From: Bythopirellula goksoeyrii | Lineage (GTDB): Bacteria > Planctomycetota > Planctomycetia > Pirellulales > Lacipirellulaceae | Length of the DNA stretch: 64,000 bases | Direction of reading: 5' to 3' | Assembly: GCF_008065115.1 (NCBI RefSeq) | Contig: NZ_CP042913.1 | Span: 5,653,257-5,717,256 of the forward strand | Shown: positions 1 through 8,469 of the stretch, in pieces | Layout of the letters: the number at the start of each line of letters is the position of its first letter | Position numbering within the stretch: position 1 is the first letter of the stretch | Notes under the pieces: generated by a model | Database searches by the model: none | The model's input: only the letters and a program-made list of their open reading frames with translations | What the model was told of the DNA's origin: nothing | Made by a program: the position numbers and the translations under genes

Positions 1-1
1 G

Positions 2-1030
2 ACTGGCCTGAAACTTCAAGCAGATCTGTTCTCGGATGCCATGGGTGGTGTCAGTGCATCGCCCAACGGCTTGAATCTGACTGGGGATTACTCCGTGAAA
101 TTCGATTCCTGGGCGAATACCATCGGCCCCTTCCCTATCGGCGGGGGCGGCTCGACGAACTTTACTACCTTCGGAATCCTCACTGCAGGTACATTTAGTC
201 AGACCAATTACTCCTCGGACGGCTTGCATTTTTCCTACTCTGGTGAAGGGGAATCATCCCTTGACTATCGCGCTCATTCCGTTGAGGATCAGGATCAGTC
301 CGGCTATACAGTCGACTCAAGTCCCAACGTCACCTTCCATGCGGGCGTACAGAATGTTCCTGGTTCGGAGAACGGCGTGCCCGGCATAGGTGTGCCACTC
401 TACAACGATGCTGTTGGCACAGGACGCACGGTTCCTCAGGCCCAGATTGATCTCTTCGCGGGAATCTCGGACCAAACCGGGGTAATCAATGGTGGTACCG
501 CTGGTTTTCAGTGGAACGAAGTGGAAATCAGGAAAGTCGGTAAAATTGTTGACTGGTTTGTGAATGGAATCAAGCTCGTCACGGTCGACATTACCCCTTT
601 CGCAGATCAAGTCGGTGGGGGAAATATTTCATTTGGCCATACCGATTTTAACAACACCTCGTCGACCGAACTCGGTGCCATGGATCTGTTATTCTCTTTG
701 GTGGACAATATCGAAGTCACGGCCCTCACGGCGATGGACGATGCGGACTTCGATGAAGATGGCGATGTCGATGGCAAGGATTTCATCTCCTGGCAGCGCG
801 GCTTTGGCATCAATGATGGGTCGGCCCAACTTGCCGATGGCGATGCCACGGGTGATGGAAACGTTAATGGTGACGACCTGGTAGTTTGGCAGGGACAATA
901 TGGGACGCCACTTTCAGTAAACGCTGCCGCCGTACCCGAACCGACTACTTGGGCCTCCTTAGCCGTTGCCGCAATGTTGGCCTCTGTATGGTTCTCCCCA
1001 CGTCGAGCGTTTGCCTCGCATCGTGCGTAA
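2..1030 (+). CDS. PEP-CTERM secreted protein with dockerin-like EF-hands, 5' end outside window
   Basis: The frame is open from base 2 and its first codons (TGLKLQADLFSDAM) align with RGMKLQANLTDGIF near residue 71 of the next protein. The true start is therefore left of the window and the ATG at 41 is internal. The body is a beta-rich extracellular domain shared with the downstream paralogue (SPNGLNLTGDYSVKFDSWAN). Near the C-terminus are two calcium-loop motifs, DFDEDGDVDGKDF and DATGDGNVNGDDL, typical of planctomycete dockerin-type I repeats. It ends with a VPEPTTW motif, a hydrophobic stretch and basic residues, i.e. a PEP-CTERM sorting signal cleaved by an exosortase-type system. It probably acts at the cell surface; no enzymatic role can be inferred. 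Confidence 0.8.
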   Translation, partial: TGLKLQADLFSDAMGGVSASPNGLNLTGDYSVKFDSWANTIGPFPIGGGGSTNFTTFGILTAGTFSQTNYSSDGLHFSYSGEGESSLDYRAHSVEDQDQSGYTVDSSPNVTFHAGVQNVPGSENGVPGIGVPLYNDAVGTGRTVPQAQIDLFAGISDQTGVINGGTAGFQWNEVEIRKVGKIVDWFVNGIKLVTVDITPFADQVGGGNISFGHTDFNNTSSTELGAMDLLFSLVDNIEVTALTAMDDADFDEDGDVDGKDFISWQRGFGINDGSAQLADGDATGDGNVNGDDLVVWQGQYGTPLSVNAAAVPEPTTWASLAVAAMLASVWFSPRRAFASHRA

Positions 1031-1106
1031 ATATGGAAATTGCTTTACTTTCGTTTAGTTCAATCTTTGAATCTATCACCTGTGTTTGTTTGAAAGGACC
1101 CGTCTA

Positions 1107-2054
1107 ATGAAGAATCGATTTGTACCTATCCTTAGTGCAATGCTTGTTGCAGCGGCCAGTAGCTCCGCATGGGCTGCGCTTTTTACCCAAAACTTTGATG
1201 TCGATGACACTGCTAACTGGACCGTCAACAACGGCCCAAGCGATGAGGCGCACGACATCTTTTTCGACTACAGTACCGTCGGTATCCCTTCTGCACCTAA
1301 TTCTGCCGGCACGACCCGCGGAATGAAGCTGCAAGCAAATCTTACCGATGGCATATTTTCCGGCATGAGCGTATCGCCTAATGGACAAAGTTTCTCCGGC
1401 GATTACGTGGTGGAATTTGATGCTTGGGCCAACTTCAATGGTCCTTTCCCTGGTGGCGGCAGTGGTTCGACCAATCTAGCGACCTTTGGAATCGGTACGA
1501 CTGGAACAACTGCTCAATGGGCCGGCGGCGTCCAAGATAGTGTCTGGTTTGCTGCTACTGGCGATGGCGGCTCATCGGCCGATTGGCGCGCCTATTCGAC
1601 GGCTGCTTCCACTTCATACGCTGAGGGCGATCCCATTTATGCGGCGGCAAGTCGTAATGCCCCAGACCCCTACTACGCCGGTTTTGGGAATCTTGCTTCG
1701 CCTGCCGCGCAACTTGGTTTGTTTCCTCAACAGACTGGCAATACCCAAGTCGGAACTTTTGGCATGGCATGGCATGAAGTCTCGATAAAGAAATTGGGAA
1801 CGACAGCCACTTGGAGTGTTGACGGAACTCTGATCGCCACCATTGACCTGACCACTGTCACACTTGGTGGTGATAACATTTTCTTCGGTCACTCCGATAT
1901 TAACGCCACATCGTCCTCTGATGCGAATGACGCGGCATTGTTGTTCACGTTGATCGACAATGTCAATGTTGATGCCATCCCTGAACCAGCCTCTTTCGCC
2001 CTGCTGGGCTTGAGCCTGTTCGGTTTGGTTGCCGCAGGACGCAAACGCAGCTAA
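1107..2054 (+). CDS. PEP-CTERM secreted protein, tandem paralogue without dockerin
   Basis: The ATG at 1107 is preceded by AAAGGA at 1093-1098 and opens a clear signal peptide (MKNRFVPILSAMLVAAASSS), so the longer reading from 1086 is rejected. The 315-residue product shares its whole extracellular domain with the preceding gene, including NFDVDDTANWTVNNGP at the N-terminus, GGGSGSTNLATFGI in the middle and FFGHSDINATSSSDAND near the end. It goes directly from that domain to the IPEPASFALLGLSLFG sorting signal, without the EF-hand segment of the first copy. A strong terminator follows. The function of this domain is unknown to me; it looks like a tandem duplication in which one copy gained or lost the dockerin. 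Confidence 0.85.
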   Translation: MKNRFVPILSAMLVAAASSSAWAALFTQNFDVDDTANWTVNNGPSDEAHDIFFDYSTVGIPSAPNSAGTTRGMKLQANLTDGIFSGMSVSPNGQSFSGDYVVEFDAWANFNGPFPGGGSGSTNLATFGIGTTGTTAQWAGGVQDSVWFAATGDGGSSADWRAYSTAASTSYAEGDPIYAAASRNAPDPYYAGFGNLASPAAQLGLFPQQTGNTQVGTFGMAWHEVSIKKLGTTATWSVDGTLIATIDLTTVTLGGDNIFFGHSDINATSSSDANDAALLFTLIDNVNVDAIPEPASFALLGLSLFGLVAAGRKRS

Positions 2055-2080
2055 GTTCCACTTGTTACCTCGATAACCTA

Positions 2081-2120
2081 AAGCCCAGGCAGGAGACAAG
2101 TTTCCTCCTGGGCCTTTTTT
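2081..2120 (+). terminator. Rho-independent terminator after the PEP-CTERM pair
   Basis: GCCCAGG-C-AGG and CCT-CCTGGGC form a 10-bp GC-rich stem with one bulged C around a loop of about 10 nt, followed directly by six T. It lies 27 bases after the stop codon at 2054. From about 2121 to the DUF1559 start at 2348 I see nothing else of note. Confidence 0.85.
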
Positions 2121-2347
2121 GTTTCCGCAAAGTATCGACCCAAGCAGAATCCAGAGTGTTGCGGAGAACCGCAGAGGGCAAAATGCCTCGTTCGAGCCGT
2201 GGTATGCGCAATTGCTAGTAAAAACTGCGCTCTCTGTTGTTGTCGATTTGGCAGCGCGGGGTAACAATGGAGGATGGCCCCTCTATTTAACTAGGGGCGT
2301 ACGTGCGCTAAGCTATTAATTCGATCCATTTATTGCAGGTCCCTGTC

Positions 2348-3484
2348 ATGAAGCAATCCACCAAGTTGTTTACTCCCCGAACCGGTTTCACCTTGGTAGA
2401 GCTATTGGTGGTAATCGCCATCATCGGGGTGCTGGTGGCACTTCTGCTACCCGCCATCCAGGCCGCTAGAGAGGCTGCCCGACGAAGCCAATGCTTGAAT
2501 AACCTCAAGCAATTGGGATTGGGTTCGCTCAACCATGAGAGTACTCACGGTTTTTATCCCACGGGGGGATGGAGTTACGATTGGGGGCCTGATCCGGATC
2601 GTGGCTTTGGCGAAGACCAGCCTGCTGGATGGATGTACGGACTTCTGCCGTTTATCGAACAACAAAACTTACGCAATTTGGGATCGGGAACGACAATCGG
2701 CTCCGCCGCCCATCAAGCAGCAATGACTTCTCTATTTCAAACGAATGTTGCTGGGTACCGATGCCCCACGCGCGGCGGTGCGGCTTTGCCTCTTTCAGTT
2801 TGGAATCCAACCGTGAAGAATGTCGGTTCCTGGGTGCGGAGTATGTCTACTACCTCGGGTATCATGAGAGGTGACTATGCGGGTAATTCGGGAACATCGT
2901 TTGTTTGGGACGGTGCCGAGTGGTTCGGTAGTGCCCCCTCTGCAACCAACGGTGACTACACAGCTGTCGATGCATATATAAGTACTAGAATGTCTCAACT
3001 ACCTACTAATTCTTGTGAACCAGCTACCGGATTTGCCGGGCTTCTTTACAAGCGCTGCCAGAGTGGCGTCATCCACGTTCGTAGCGAGATCTCCCTGAAT
3101 CAAATTGAGGATGGCACCTCAAATACTTACTTGATCGGTGAAAGGTATATGCAACCAGCAGAATACAATGGAGCCGCTAGTTCGAGTGATCCGGGATATT
3201 CACTCAGCTCAAACCAATCTGCCTACTGTGGATATGAATGGGACAATCAGCGCAAAGCATGGAATCCGGATCCAATTGTGGAAGCCGCCAATCTCGCTGA
3301 ATTGCGTCAACCTCGTGCCGATACGGATAATTTTGAGTCCACCTCTATCTTTGGTAGTGCTCATCCTGGGGCATTCAACATGGTTTACTGCGATGGATCA
3401 GTTCGCTCGATCAGCTATGACGTGGACAAGTTTGTCCACAGTTACTCGGCGAGTCGATTGGATGGCCAAGTGATTCCCCAATAG
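2348..3484 (+). CDS. DUF1559 pseudopilin-like protein
   Basis: The N-terminus has the type IV pilin/type II secretion prepilin signature ([20 protein letters not shown]), with the expected cleavage before F. It is followed by [15 protein letters not shown], the planctomycete DUF1559 hallmark. The C-terminus has the H-x9-DG motif ([12 protein letters not shown]). The ATG at 2348 is used rather than the in-frame TTG at 2333. Length is about 378 residues, normal for the family. Planctomycetes carry many such proteins and their role is not established; they are membrane-anchored through the N-terminal helix and probably exposed outside the cytoplasmic membrane. It is a single gene with no obvious operon partner; the lipoprotein at 3601 is convergent. 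Confidence 0.9.
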   Translation: MKQSTKLFTPRTGFTLVELLVVIAIIGVLVALLLPAIQAAREAARRSQCLNNLKQLGLGSLNHESTHGFYPTGGWSYDWGPDPDRGFGEDQPAGWMYGLLPFIEQQNLRNLGSGTTIGSAAHQAAMTSLFQTNVAGYRCPTRGGAALPLSVWNPTVKNVGSWVRSMSTTSGIMRGDYAGNSGTSFVWDGAEWFGSAPSATNGDYTAVDAYISTRMSQLPTNSCEPATGFAGLLYKRCQSGVIHVRSEISLNQIEDGTSNTYLIGERYMQPAEYNGAASSSDPGYSLSSNQSAYCGYEWDNQRKAWNPDPIVEAANLAELRQPRADTDNFESTSIFGSAHPGAFNMVYCDGSVRSISYDVDKFVHSYSASRLDGQVIPQ

Positions 3485-3600
3485 GTGTGACCTACCACTA
3501 GGTCCCTTCTATGGATCTCTGCCAGAGTCCGAGACAAGTGAAATCCACAAAAATGCTTCGGCAGAAGCCCTGGGTATCTCAGTTTGGTAAATCGAGCAGC

Positions 3601-4218
3601 CTACTTGCTCTTTAACTTGAAGATGACTCGCTTGTTGACAATGTCTGGATCATCACGCGATACTTCATGTCCTAGTGTGGTCTCGGTATTGTATTTGGCC
3701 GGTATCGTTTCTTTTCCGTTCTCAATTCGTGAAATCCGAACCTTGTAGATGCCCGCTTGAATACCCGGCGGCGTATCCGGAGTAGGCCTTTTCTCCTTTG
3801 GGATCAGCGGGTAGGCCGTTCCCGTCGCAATCTCGCCGACCGCTTGCTGAACCGCACCACCGAGAAACTCCTCGGGATCGTAGGTAACTGTTCCACTCTC
3901 GAGGGGTCTGCCGTCTAGTAGGACATCGCAAGAAAAGCTCATTAAGCCGATTTGTGAAGCTTGCCATGTGCGGATCCGTTCTGCAACTTCCTCGGCTGAA
4001 ACCTTTCCATCCGTATTCGTATCGAGGTTCTTTAACGCAGCACTGAGCCCTGGGGCATTCTCTAGCTCCTCGCCAGCGACAAACCCATCGCCATCGGTAT
4101 CGTATATAGCCATTGCCCGATCCCCAGCATCGCCCGGATCGAAAGAGGGAAGCTGAACGCTGTTCGGCCCACCGCTACATCCGACAAGGAGAATTGGCAG
4201 ACAGAGGGTTTTGAGCAT
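3601..4218 (-). CDS. EF-hand lipoprotein
   Basis: The start is the ATG at 4218, since it opens a lipoprotein signal (MLKTLCLPILLVGC) and has GAGG upstream; the upstream ATG at 4278 would add 20 non-signal residues. The mature protein begins at the lipobox Cys, residue 14. Residues about 35-75 hold a pair of EF-hands (YDTDGDGFVAGEEL, LDTNTDGKVSAEEV) that should bind calcium. The remaining ~120 residues resemble the transthyretin/carboxypeptidase-regulatory-like domain of planctomycete lipoproteins (GTVTYDPEEF, GIYKVRISRIENGKETIPAKY). Length 205 residues. It is probably anchored in a membrane facing the periplasm; no enzymatic activity is suggested. Confidence 0.8.
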   Translation of the reverse strand: MLKTLCLPILLVGCSGGPNSVQLPSFDPGDAGDRAMAIYDTDGDGFVAGEELENAPGLSAALKNLDTNTDGKVSAEEVAERIRTWQASQIGLMSFSCDVLLDGRPLESGTVTYDPEEFLGGAVQQAVGEIATGTAYPLIPKEKRPTPDTPPGIQAGIYKVRISRIENGKETIPAKYNTETTLGHEVSRDDPDIVNKRVIFKLKSK

Positions 4219-4354
4219 GTGCTTGACCTCGGGACTCGAGGCAAATCCGCGGCGATATATAGCAAAGTTGGTAATCACGGTATCTTAACCTGTCTTTCTG
4301 AGAAACTTCGAAAGTGGAAAAAATGTACAAAGAACGGCAATCCAGTCCGCCAAG

Positions 4355-4437
4355 CGGAGGGCAAGGGATTCGAACCCTCAACCCCTTGCGGGGCATCTGA
4401 TTTCGAGTCAGACTGCTGGCCAATTCGCATACCCTCC
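4355..4437 (-). tRNA. tRNA-Ser(CGA)
   Basis: On the minus strand, GGAGGGT pairs with GCCCTCC to form the acceptor stem, with discriminator G73 as usual for serine tRNA. The anticodon arm is TCTGA-CTCGAAA-TCAGA, giving anticodon CGA. The long variable arm contains CCCC-GCAA-GGGG, diagnostic of class II tRNA, and the T arm carries GGTTCGAATCC. No CCA is encoded at the 3' end. The total of 83 nt fits a serine tRNA. Confidence 0.93.
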
Positions 4438-4842
4438 AGCGTATTCCTCTCGCGCGGAGCGACAGGAATATTCCAATTTAATCGCTCTCGGCCCCGCAGG
4501 CAATGAGAGGAAGAAATAGGCCGCGGACAAACGCGGATTTAGCGGATTTGCGCAGACTACTCATGACCGAGATTGGCTGAGCTTCGTTTCATTTCGATAA
4601 TGGCCCAATGAAAATAGTTCAATCTGATCCGCGATCATCCGCCCAATCTGTGTTTATCTGCGTTCCATTTCTTCTTCGCTATGGGTCATTGTGACTTAGA
4701 CCTTGCACATTCAACCAATTGTGCGGGTTCTTCACCCTATGCCACGTATGCACGGCGGGTGTGAAAAACCGCAGATGCTAGCAGGGGGCGCCGATACTTG
4801 CTGTATCCTGACTTCCCTCCAGCGTTTGTAGTGAGAACCCCT
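4438..4842. other. Non-coding stretch containing a long imperfect inverted repeat
   Basis: No convincing gene between the tRNA and the ORF at 4843. The main content is the inverted repeat at 4510-4674 described separately; short open frames here are not supported. Confidence 0.6.
4510..4674. repeat. Imperfect inverted repeat, arms about 50 nt
   Basis: The left arm starts GAAGAAATAGG (4510) and continues through CGCGGACAAACGCGGATT. The right arm, read on the other strand from 4674, starts GAAGAAATGG and continues CGCAGATAAACACAGATT, then both share CGGAT. The arms match at most positions over about 50 nt and are separated by about 60 nt. The sequence style (alternating CGCGGA/AAACGC units) looks like a dispersed bacterial repeat, possibly a REP/MITE-type element rather than a terminator. 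Confidence 0.6.
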
Positions 4843-5136
4843 ATGGCGGCCCCAAAAACGATCCGTGTCGTTACTCGCGGCACGAACGGCGAGTTGCGAA
4901 CCCGCGACTATCAGCACGAAGAAGCCATTTTGAAGATGCACACGCAGATCGGCATCGACGATTGCAGCACCGACTTGAGTTTGCGGGGTATGCCGGTTTT
5001 TCGGGGGCTGATCGGTCCCATGCCCGAAACCAAAGGGATCGTCCGCTACGAAACCCCCGAAGTGTTCGAAGCCCTCACCAAAGAATGGGGCGCCACTCCC
5101 GCCGGCCGCCGTTCCCGTCGACGCAAGACGGTCTAG
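4843..5136 (+). CDS. Small conserved-looking cytoplasmic protein of unknown function
   Basis: 97 residues from the ATG at 4843 (an in-frame TTG at 4798 would add 15 residues with no support). No signal peptide or membrane segment. The middle is acidic and ordered-looking (HTQIGIDDCSTDL, GLIGPMPETKGIVRYETPEVFEALTKEW), and the tail is strongly basic (RRSRRRKTV), which could contact nucleic acid. I do not recognise the family. Codon use and length look like a real gene, and it stands alone between the tRNA region and a convergent gene. Confidence 0.55.
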   Translation: MAAPKTIRVVTRGTNGELRTRDYQHEEAILKMHTQIGIDDCSTDLSLRGMPVFRGLIGPMPETKGIVRYETPEVFEALTKEWGATPAGRRSRRRKTV

Positions 5137-5144
5137 AGTCGAAC

Positions 5145-5204
5145 GAAAGTTGAGGGTTGAGAGTCAGGTCCTGTCACTCAACTTTCAACACTACACCCTC
5201 AACT
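5145..5204. repeat. Two overlapping inverted repeats between convergent genes
   Basis: GAAAGTTGAG (5145-5154) pairs perfectly with CTCAACTTTC (5177-5186), and AGTTGAGGGT (5148-5157) pairs perfectly with ACCCTCAACT (5195-5204). The left arm can thus choose between two right arms, giving mutually exclusive hairpins. It sits between the stop of the plus-strand gene (5136) and the stop of the minus-strand gene (5209), where a bidirectional terminator would be expected. No long T run follows, so termination is not certain. Confidence 0.5.
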
Positions 5205-5208
5205 CTAC

Positions 5209-5922
5209 CTACCGATACCGCGAATTCACTGCCGGTGTTTGCCAATTGCCTGTGGCTTGTCGCGGTGGATCGCTCGGCATCACTTGTCCCCCGTACCCTG
5301 AGTTGCTTGTGGCTGCCGGTCGTGCTGCAATGGTTGCGCTGCGATAAGACGAAGTTGGTGAACCGGCCGTCATCGGTTGAACATTCCCAAGCGGCTGAGC
5401 GCTGGCAAGGGCTTGGTTGCTGCCGGACGTGGCATCGCCACTCACGGCCACTCGCGTGATGACTTCACGTTCGGCTGTGCGAAATTCCGTGACGGGAACT
5501 TGAACCGTTTTGGTCTCTGGAACCCAGGTTGTACGAGTCACGGGGATCTGCACGTCGACCACTTGCTCTTGCCAGGTGGTCACTGGATGGACCGATTGTT
5601 CCCAATAAGGCGTGATAAACGGATTCCACCGCCCGACAAGCGTTTGGGTCGTCTGATTCTGAGTCACAGGGACACGATATCGCTGTTGATGCGTGATGTT
5701 TTCGGTGGTCGTCTTGGGGACAAGCACCGTTTGCTGACGATCCTGCATCACGGTGGTAGGGACCGACTGCCGCACTATTTGCCGAGTTACCTGATAGCGC
5801 ACTCCGTCGCGTTCTTCGTAAGTCACCTGGGGAGCGGCAGTCTCTTGGGCAGTAGAAGCGAGCGATCCTAATCCAACAAACATGGAGGAAAGCACGACAG
5901 TCCATCGTCGAGCGACAGGCAT
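5209..5922 (-). CDS. Secreted Thr/Val/Gln-rich protein, YTV-like cell-surface candidate
   Basis: 237 residues starting with a signal peptide (MPVARRWTVVLSSMFVGLGS, cleavage near STAQE). The mature protein is dominated by repeated beta-strand-like segments rich in T, V and Q: VRQSVPTTVMQD, QTVLVPKTTTENITHQQRYR, VPVTQNQTTQTLVGRW and WVPETKTVQVPVTEFRTAER. This pattern is seen in planctomycete-specific surface proteins (YTV-type); the match is by style, not by a defined motif, so the assignment is tentative. A Ser/Ala/Pro-rich low-complexity tail of about 75 residues follows. Probably a structural envelope component. Confidence 0.55.
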   Translation of the reverse strand: MPVARRWTVVLSSMFVGLGSLASTAQETAAPQVTYEERDGVRYQVTRQIVRQSVPTTVMQDRQQTVLVPKTTTENITHQQRYRVPVTQNQTTQTLVGRWNPFITPYWEQSVHPVTTWQEQVVDVQIPVTRTTWVPETKTVQVPVTEFRTAEREVITRVAVSGDATSGSNQALASAQPLGNVQPMTAGSPTSSYRSATIAARPAATSNSGYGGQVMPSDPPRQATGNWQTPAVNSRYR

Positions 5923-6117
5923 TTCATACCTCGGCGATTGCAGATTTTCAGTAGTTTGGCAAGTTCGTGGGGGTCGGCCACGATATCAATCGAGAAAACC
6001 GAATCTCGATAGGTAGGATTTCTTCGTTATTCATCGGCCAACGAGCGCCAGAATCATCAGTCCCAAGCTAGACTGCTAGCATCGAAAGTGTAGAGACTCT
6101 AAAATTGCTGCATAGTC

Positions 6118-6163
6118 GGAGGCACACTTGCCTCCGGGATTCCCGGACCGCTTGACGGTCCGG
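6118..6163. repeat. Two adjacent perfect hairpins upstream of the Trm112-like gene
   Basis: GGAGGCA-CACT-TGCCTCC (6118-6135) is a 7-bp stem with a 4-nt loop. CCGGACCG-CTTGA-CGGTCCGG (6143-6163) is an 8-bp stem with a 5-nt loop, 7 nt further on. Both are perfect. They lie about 50 bases before the TTG start at 6213, in the 290-base gap following the divergent gene at 5922. They could be a transcript leader structure or a small interspersed repeat. Confidence 0.55.
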
Positions 6164-6212
6164 CCAGGTATCTCTGATAAGTTAAAGTTCGTTCCTGCAT
6201 AAGGCCACTCCT

Positions 6213-6470
6213 TTGATCGATCCCCAACTACTTGAAATCCTTCGGTGCCCCGATGATCGCTCGACGCTCACACTTGCAGACACCGATTTGGTTGAGAAAG
6301 TGAATCAAGAGATACTCGCCGGTAAGCTTTCGAATGTTGGTGGTCAACCGGTGAAGAAGCCGATTGACGGGGGTATTCTGCGGGCTGCGGGCGACTTGCT
6401 ATATCCCATTATCTCCGGCATCCCGGTGATGCTTCACGATGAAGCGATCGACGTCACTCAACTCGCATAA
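6213..6470 (+). CDS. Trm112/UPF0434-family protein
   Basis: 85 residues. The N-terminus IDPQLLEILRCPDDRSTL is the Trm112p-like signature and the C-terminus has the usual LLYPIISGIPVML segment before an acidic end. In bacteria these proteins resemble the methyltransferase-activating subunit Trm112, but only one cysteine of the usual zinc site is present, so metal binding is unlikely. The start is TTG at 6213 with AAGG at 6201-6204. It is followed after 17 bases by the HIT gene, probably in one transcript. Confidence 0.8.
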   Translation: MIDPQLLEILRCPDDRSTLTLADTDLVEKVNQEILAGKLSNVGGQPVKKPIDGGILRAAGDLLYPIISGIPVMLHDEAIDVTQLA

Positions 6471-6487
6471 CTGCAGATTTGTTTGCC

Positions 6488-6832
6488 ATGGAAAAAACAC
6501 TCTTTGAGAAAATCGCCGACAAGGAAATACCCGCCGAGATCGTTTACGAGGACGATCAATGTGTCGCCTTTCGCGATGTGAATCCTCAGGCCCCTACGCA
6601 CGTGCTGGTAATCCCCCGCGAGCCGATCCCGTCGCTGGAAAGCCTCGCTGAAACCAATGCGCCCCTCTTGGGCCATCTGTGGATGGTGATCCGCGATGTT
6701 GCCCGGCAAGAAGGGATCGCGCAAGGGGGTTACCGCGTAGTTGTCAACTGTGGCCAAGATGGCGGCCAGACTGTCGACCACTTGCATTTTCATGTACTTG
6801 GTGGCCGACCTCTCCAATGGCCACCAGGGTAA
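6488..6832 (+). CDS. HIT-family nucleotide phosphoramidase (HinT-like)
   Basis: 114 residues from the ATG at 6488 (an in-frame TTG at 6479 adds three residues). The protein has the full histidine triad near the C-terminus (HLHFHVLGGR), where the middle His is the catalytic nucleophile. The conserved N-terminal helix and strand (EKTLFEKIADKEIPAEIVYE, PTHVLVIPREP) match HinT. The expected reaction is hydrolysis of AMP-lysine or similar adenosine phosphoramidates in the cytoplasm. Cotranscription with the Trm112-like gene is likely from the 17-base gap. Confidence 0.9.
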   Translation: MEKTLFEKIADKEIPAEIVYEDDQCVAFRDVNPQAPTHVLVIPREPIPSLESLAETNAPLLGHLWMVIRDVARQEGIAQGGYRVVVNCGQDGGQTVDHLHFHVLGGRPLQWPPG

Positions 6833-6959
6833 CAGGCAAAAAGTTGAAAGGGTGCGGACACAATTCGGAGGACTTCCGTCTCTGCCTCCAGTAACCTGAT
6901 GACCTTGAATATCGAAGCATTTGGTTTGAGGGTGCCCTGCAGAATCGGCTGGCGATGAC

Positions 6960-8333
6960 TCATTTTCTCGGAGTCAAATCCCTCTTTGTTTCTGCGAGTG
7001 GAAGGGTTCGATTCCGCCAGTCTTCGATCGCTTGTGTTAAGCGATCTACAATATCCGGATGTTCTCCGGCAAGATCTTTTTCTTCGTGCGGATCATCTCG
7101 CAAATGGTAGAGATGAAATGGAGCACTGTCCCACTCGTGCAGGTTACGGTATTGAGTCGTGTCCTTGCCATTGTACCGCACAATCAATTTCCACTGATCC
7201 TCCACGCACCACAGATATTGCAAAGTGTCGTCAGGACTGCCAATCGTCACATTGTGGGTCGAATAACAGACGCCGAAGACTTGCTTGCGGTCCTTTCGGG
7301 CCTCGGCATCCAACAGATTGATTCCAGGCAGGTTTGCGGGGATCTCGATGCCTGCCACCGCGGCTATGGTAGGGAAGAGGTCGATGGCATGGGCGAAGTC
7401 TACCATCCTCCCCGCCTCCAAGTGTCCCGGCCATGAGATCATGATGGGAGTGCGGATACCTTTTTCGTAGGGTGAACTCTTGGATCGCTGTGCATAGGCT
7501 TTCCAGAGTTTTTGATTCGGATCGTCGGCATTGGTACTCGGCGCTGCCCAGCCGTTATCGCAGATGTAAAGTACCACAGTGTTATCCGCGACCCCCTTCT
7601 TCTTAAGGTAACCTAGCAACTCTCCGCAAGTTTCATCGAACCATTCGCACGTGGCATAGTATTTGGCAACGTCTGCAGCGAGGTCTGGTTTATTGTACTT
7701 TTCAAGCAGCCGCTGAGGCGGATTGTGCGGCTCATGTGGCAGAAGAGGTGCATACCAGAGGAAGAAAGGCTTCTGCTGATCGAGTGCCAAATCGATGAAG
7801 TCTGTCACTGGTTGCATTCCTTCGCGTCCGATCTTGAGACCCATGTCTCCGTGACGGCCATTGCGTGCCGGGTCACCATGAGTCATGCCATGAGTGAAGC
7901 CACCATCCTGATAAGATCCTTCCCACCATTTGCCTGATTGATGGGTCAAGTAACCGTTTAAAGATAACATCTGGATAAAGTTAGGCTGCTTGTAGAAGCT
8001 TTCGCGTAATGACTTATCCAGCACAGCTCGATTATTGTGCCCGTCGACGTCGTTTCCCGTTATTCCGTGCTGAAATGGATAAAGCCCCGTCAGCATAGTA
8101 GCCAACGAAGGCCGGCAGAGGGGAGCCGCCACATAACCGCGATCGAACAATAAACTACGACTCGCCAATTCATCAAGATGAGGAGTTTGAACCGAGGGAT
8201 GTCCCATGAATCCGTAGTCGGTCCAAGCCTGATCATCGCTGATGATTAGAACGATATTGGGTCTGCTTGGTTCAGAAGCAATCAAAGGCAAGCACAGCCC
8301 AACTGGCAGTATGAAGCTGAGAGTAGGTTTCAT
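6960..8333 (-). CDS. Secreted S1-type sulfatase with variant active-site motif
   Basis: 457 residues from the ATG at 8333, which opens a signal peptide (MKPTLSFILPVGLCLPLIAS); a start at 8393 would bury it. RPNIVLIISDDQAW holds the metal-binding aspartates, and the active-site motif is CRPSLATMLTG. The Cys that should become formylglycine is present, but the usual Arg at position +4 (C-x-P-S-R) is Leu. GKWWEGSYQ and the later D-N motif (YICDNGWA) fit the fold. It hydrolyses sulfate esters, probably on sulfated polysaccharides, outside the cytoplasm. The ThuA gene lies upstream on the same strand, 136 bases away, and may be cotranscribed. Confidence 0.88.
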   Translation of the reverse strand: MKPTLSFILPVGLCLPLIASEPSRPNIVLIISDDQAWTDYGFMGHPSVQTPHLDELASRSLLFDRGYVAAPLCRPSLATMLTGLYPFQHGITGNDVDGHNNRAVLDKSLRESFYKQPNFIQMLSLNGYLTHQSGKWWEGSYQDGGFTHGMTHGDPARNGRHGDMGLKIGREGMQPVTDFIDLALDQQKPFFLWYAPLLPHEPHNPPQRLLEKYNKPDLAADVAKYYATCEWFDETCGELLGYLKKKGVADNTVVLYICDNGWAAPSTNADDPNQKLWKAYAQRSKSSPYEKGIRTPIMISWPGHLEAGRMVDFAHAIDLFPTIAAVAGIEIPANLPGINLLDAEARKDRKQVFGVCYSTHNVTIGSPDDTLQYLWCVEDQWKLIVRYNGKDTTQYRNLHEWDSAPFHLYHLRDDPHEEKDLAGEHPDIVDRLTQAIEDWRNRTLPLAETKRDLTPRK

Positions 8334-8469
8334 TCTTTCAAACAATTGGAACTGGAAAGCGGAGGAAATTCCCTCTGATCTCGAAGGACGCATCCCGACC
8401 TGAAGGATTTTTGATTAGATAGCTCGTAGTCAAGAGATCATAAAGTCTTATTCTTGTTGCAAACTGGAA

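Noticed and set aside
4219-4506. 95-codon plus-strand frame
   Set aside because: It reads through the antisense of tRNA-Ser and has no ribosome site.
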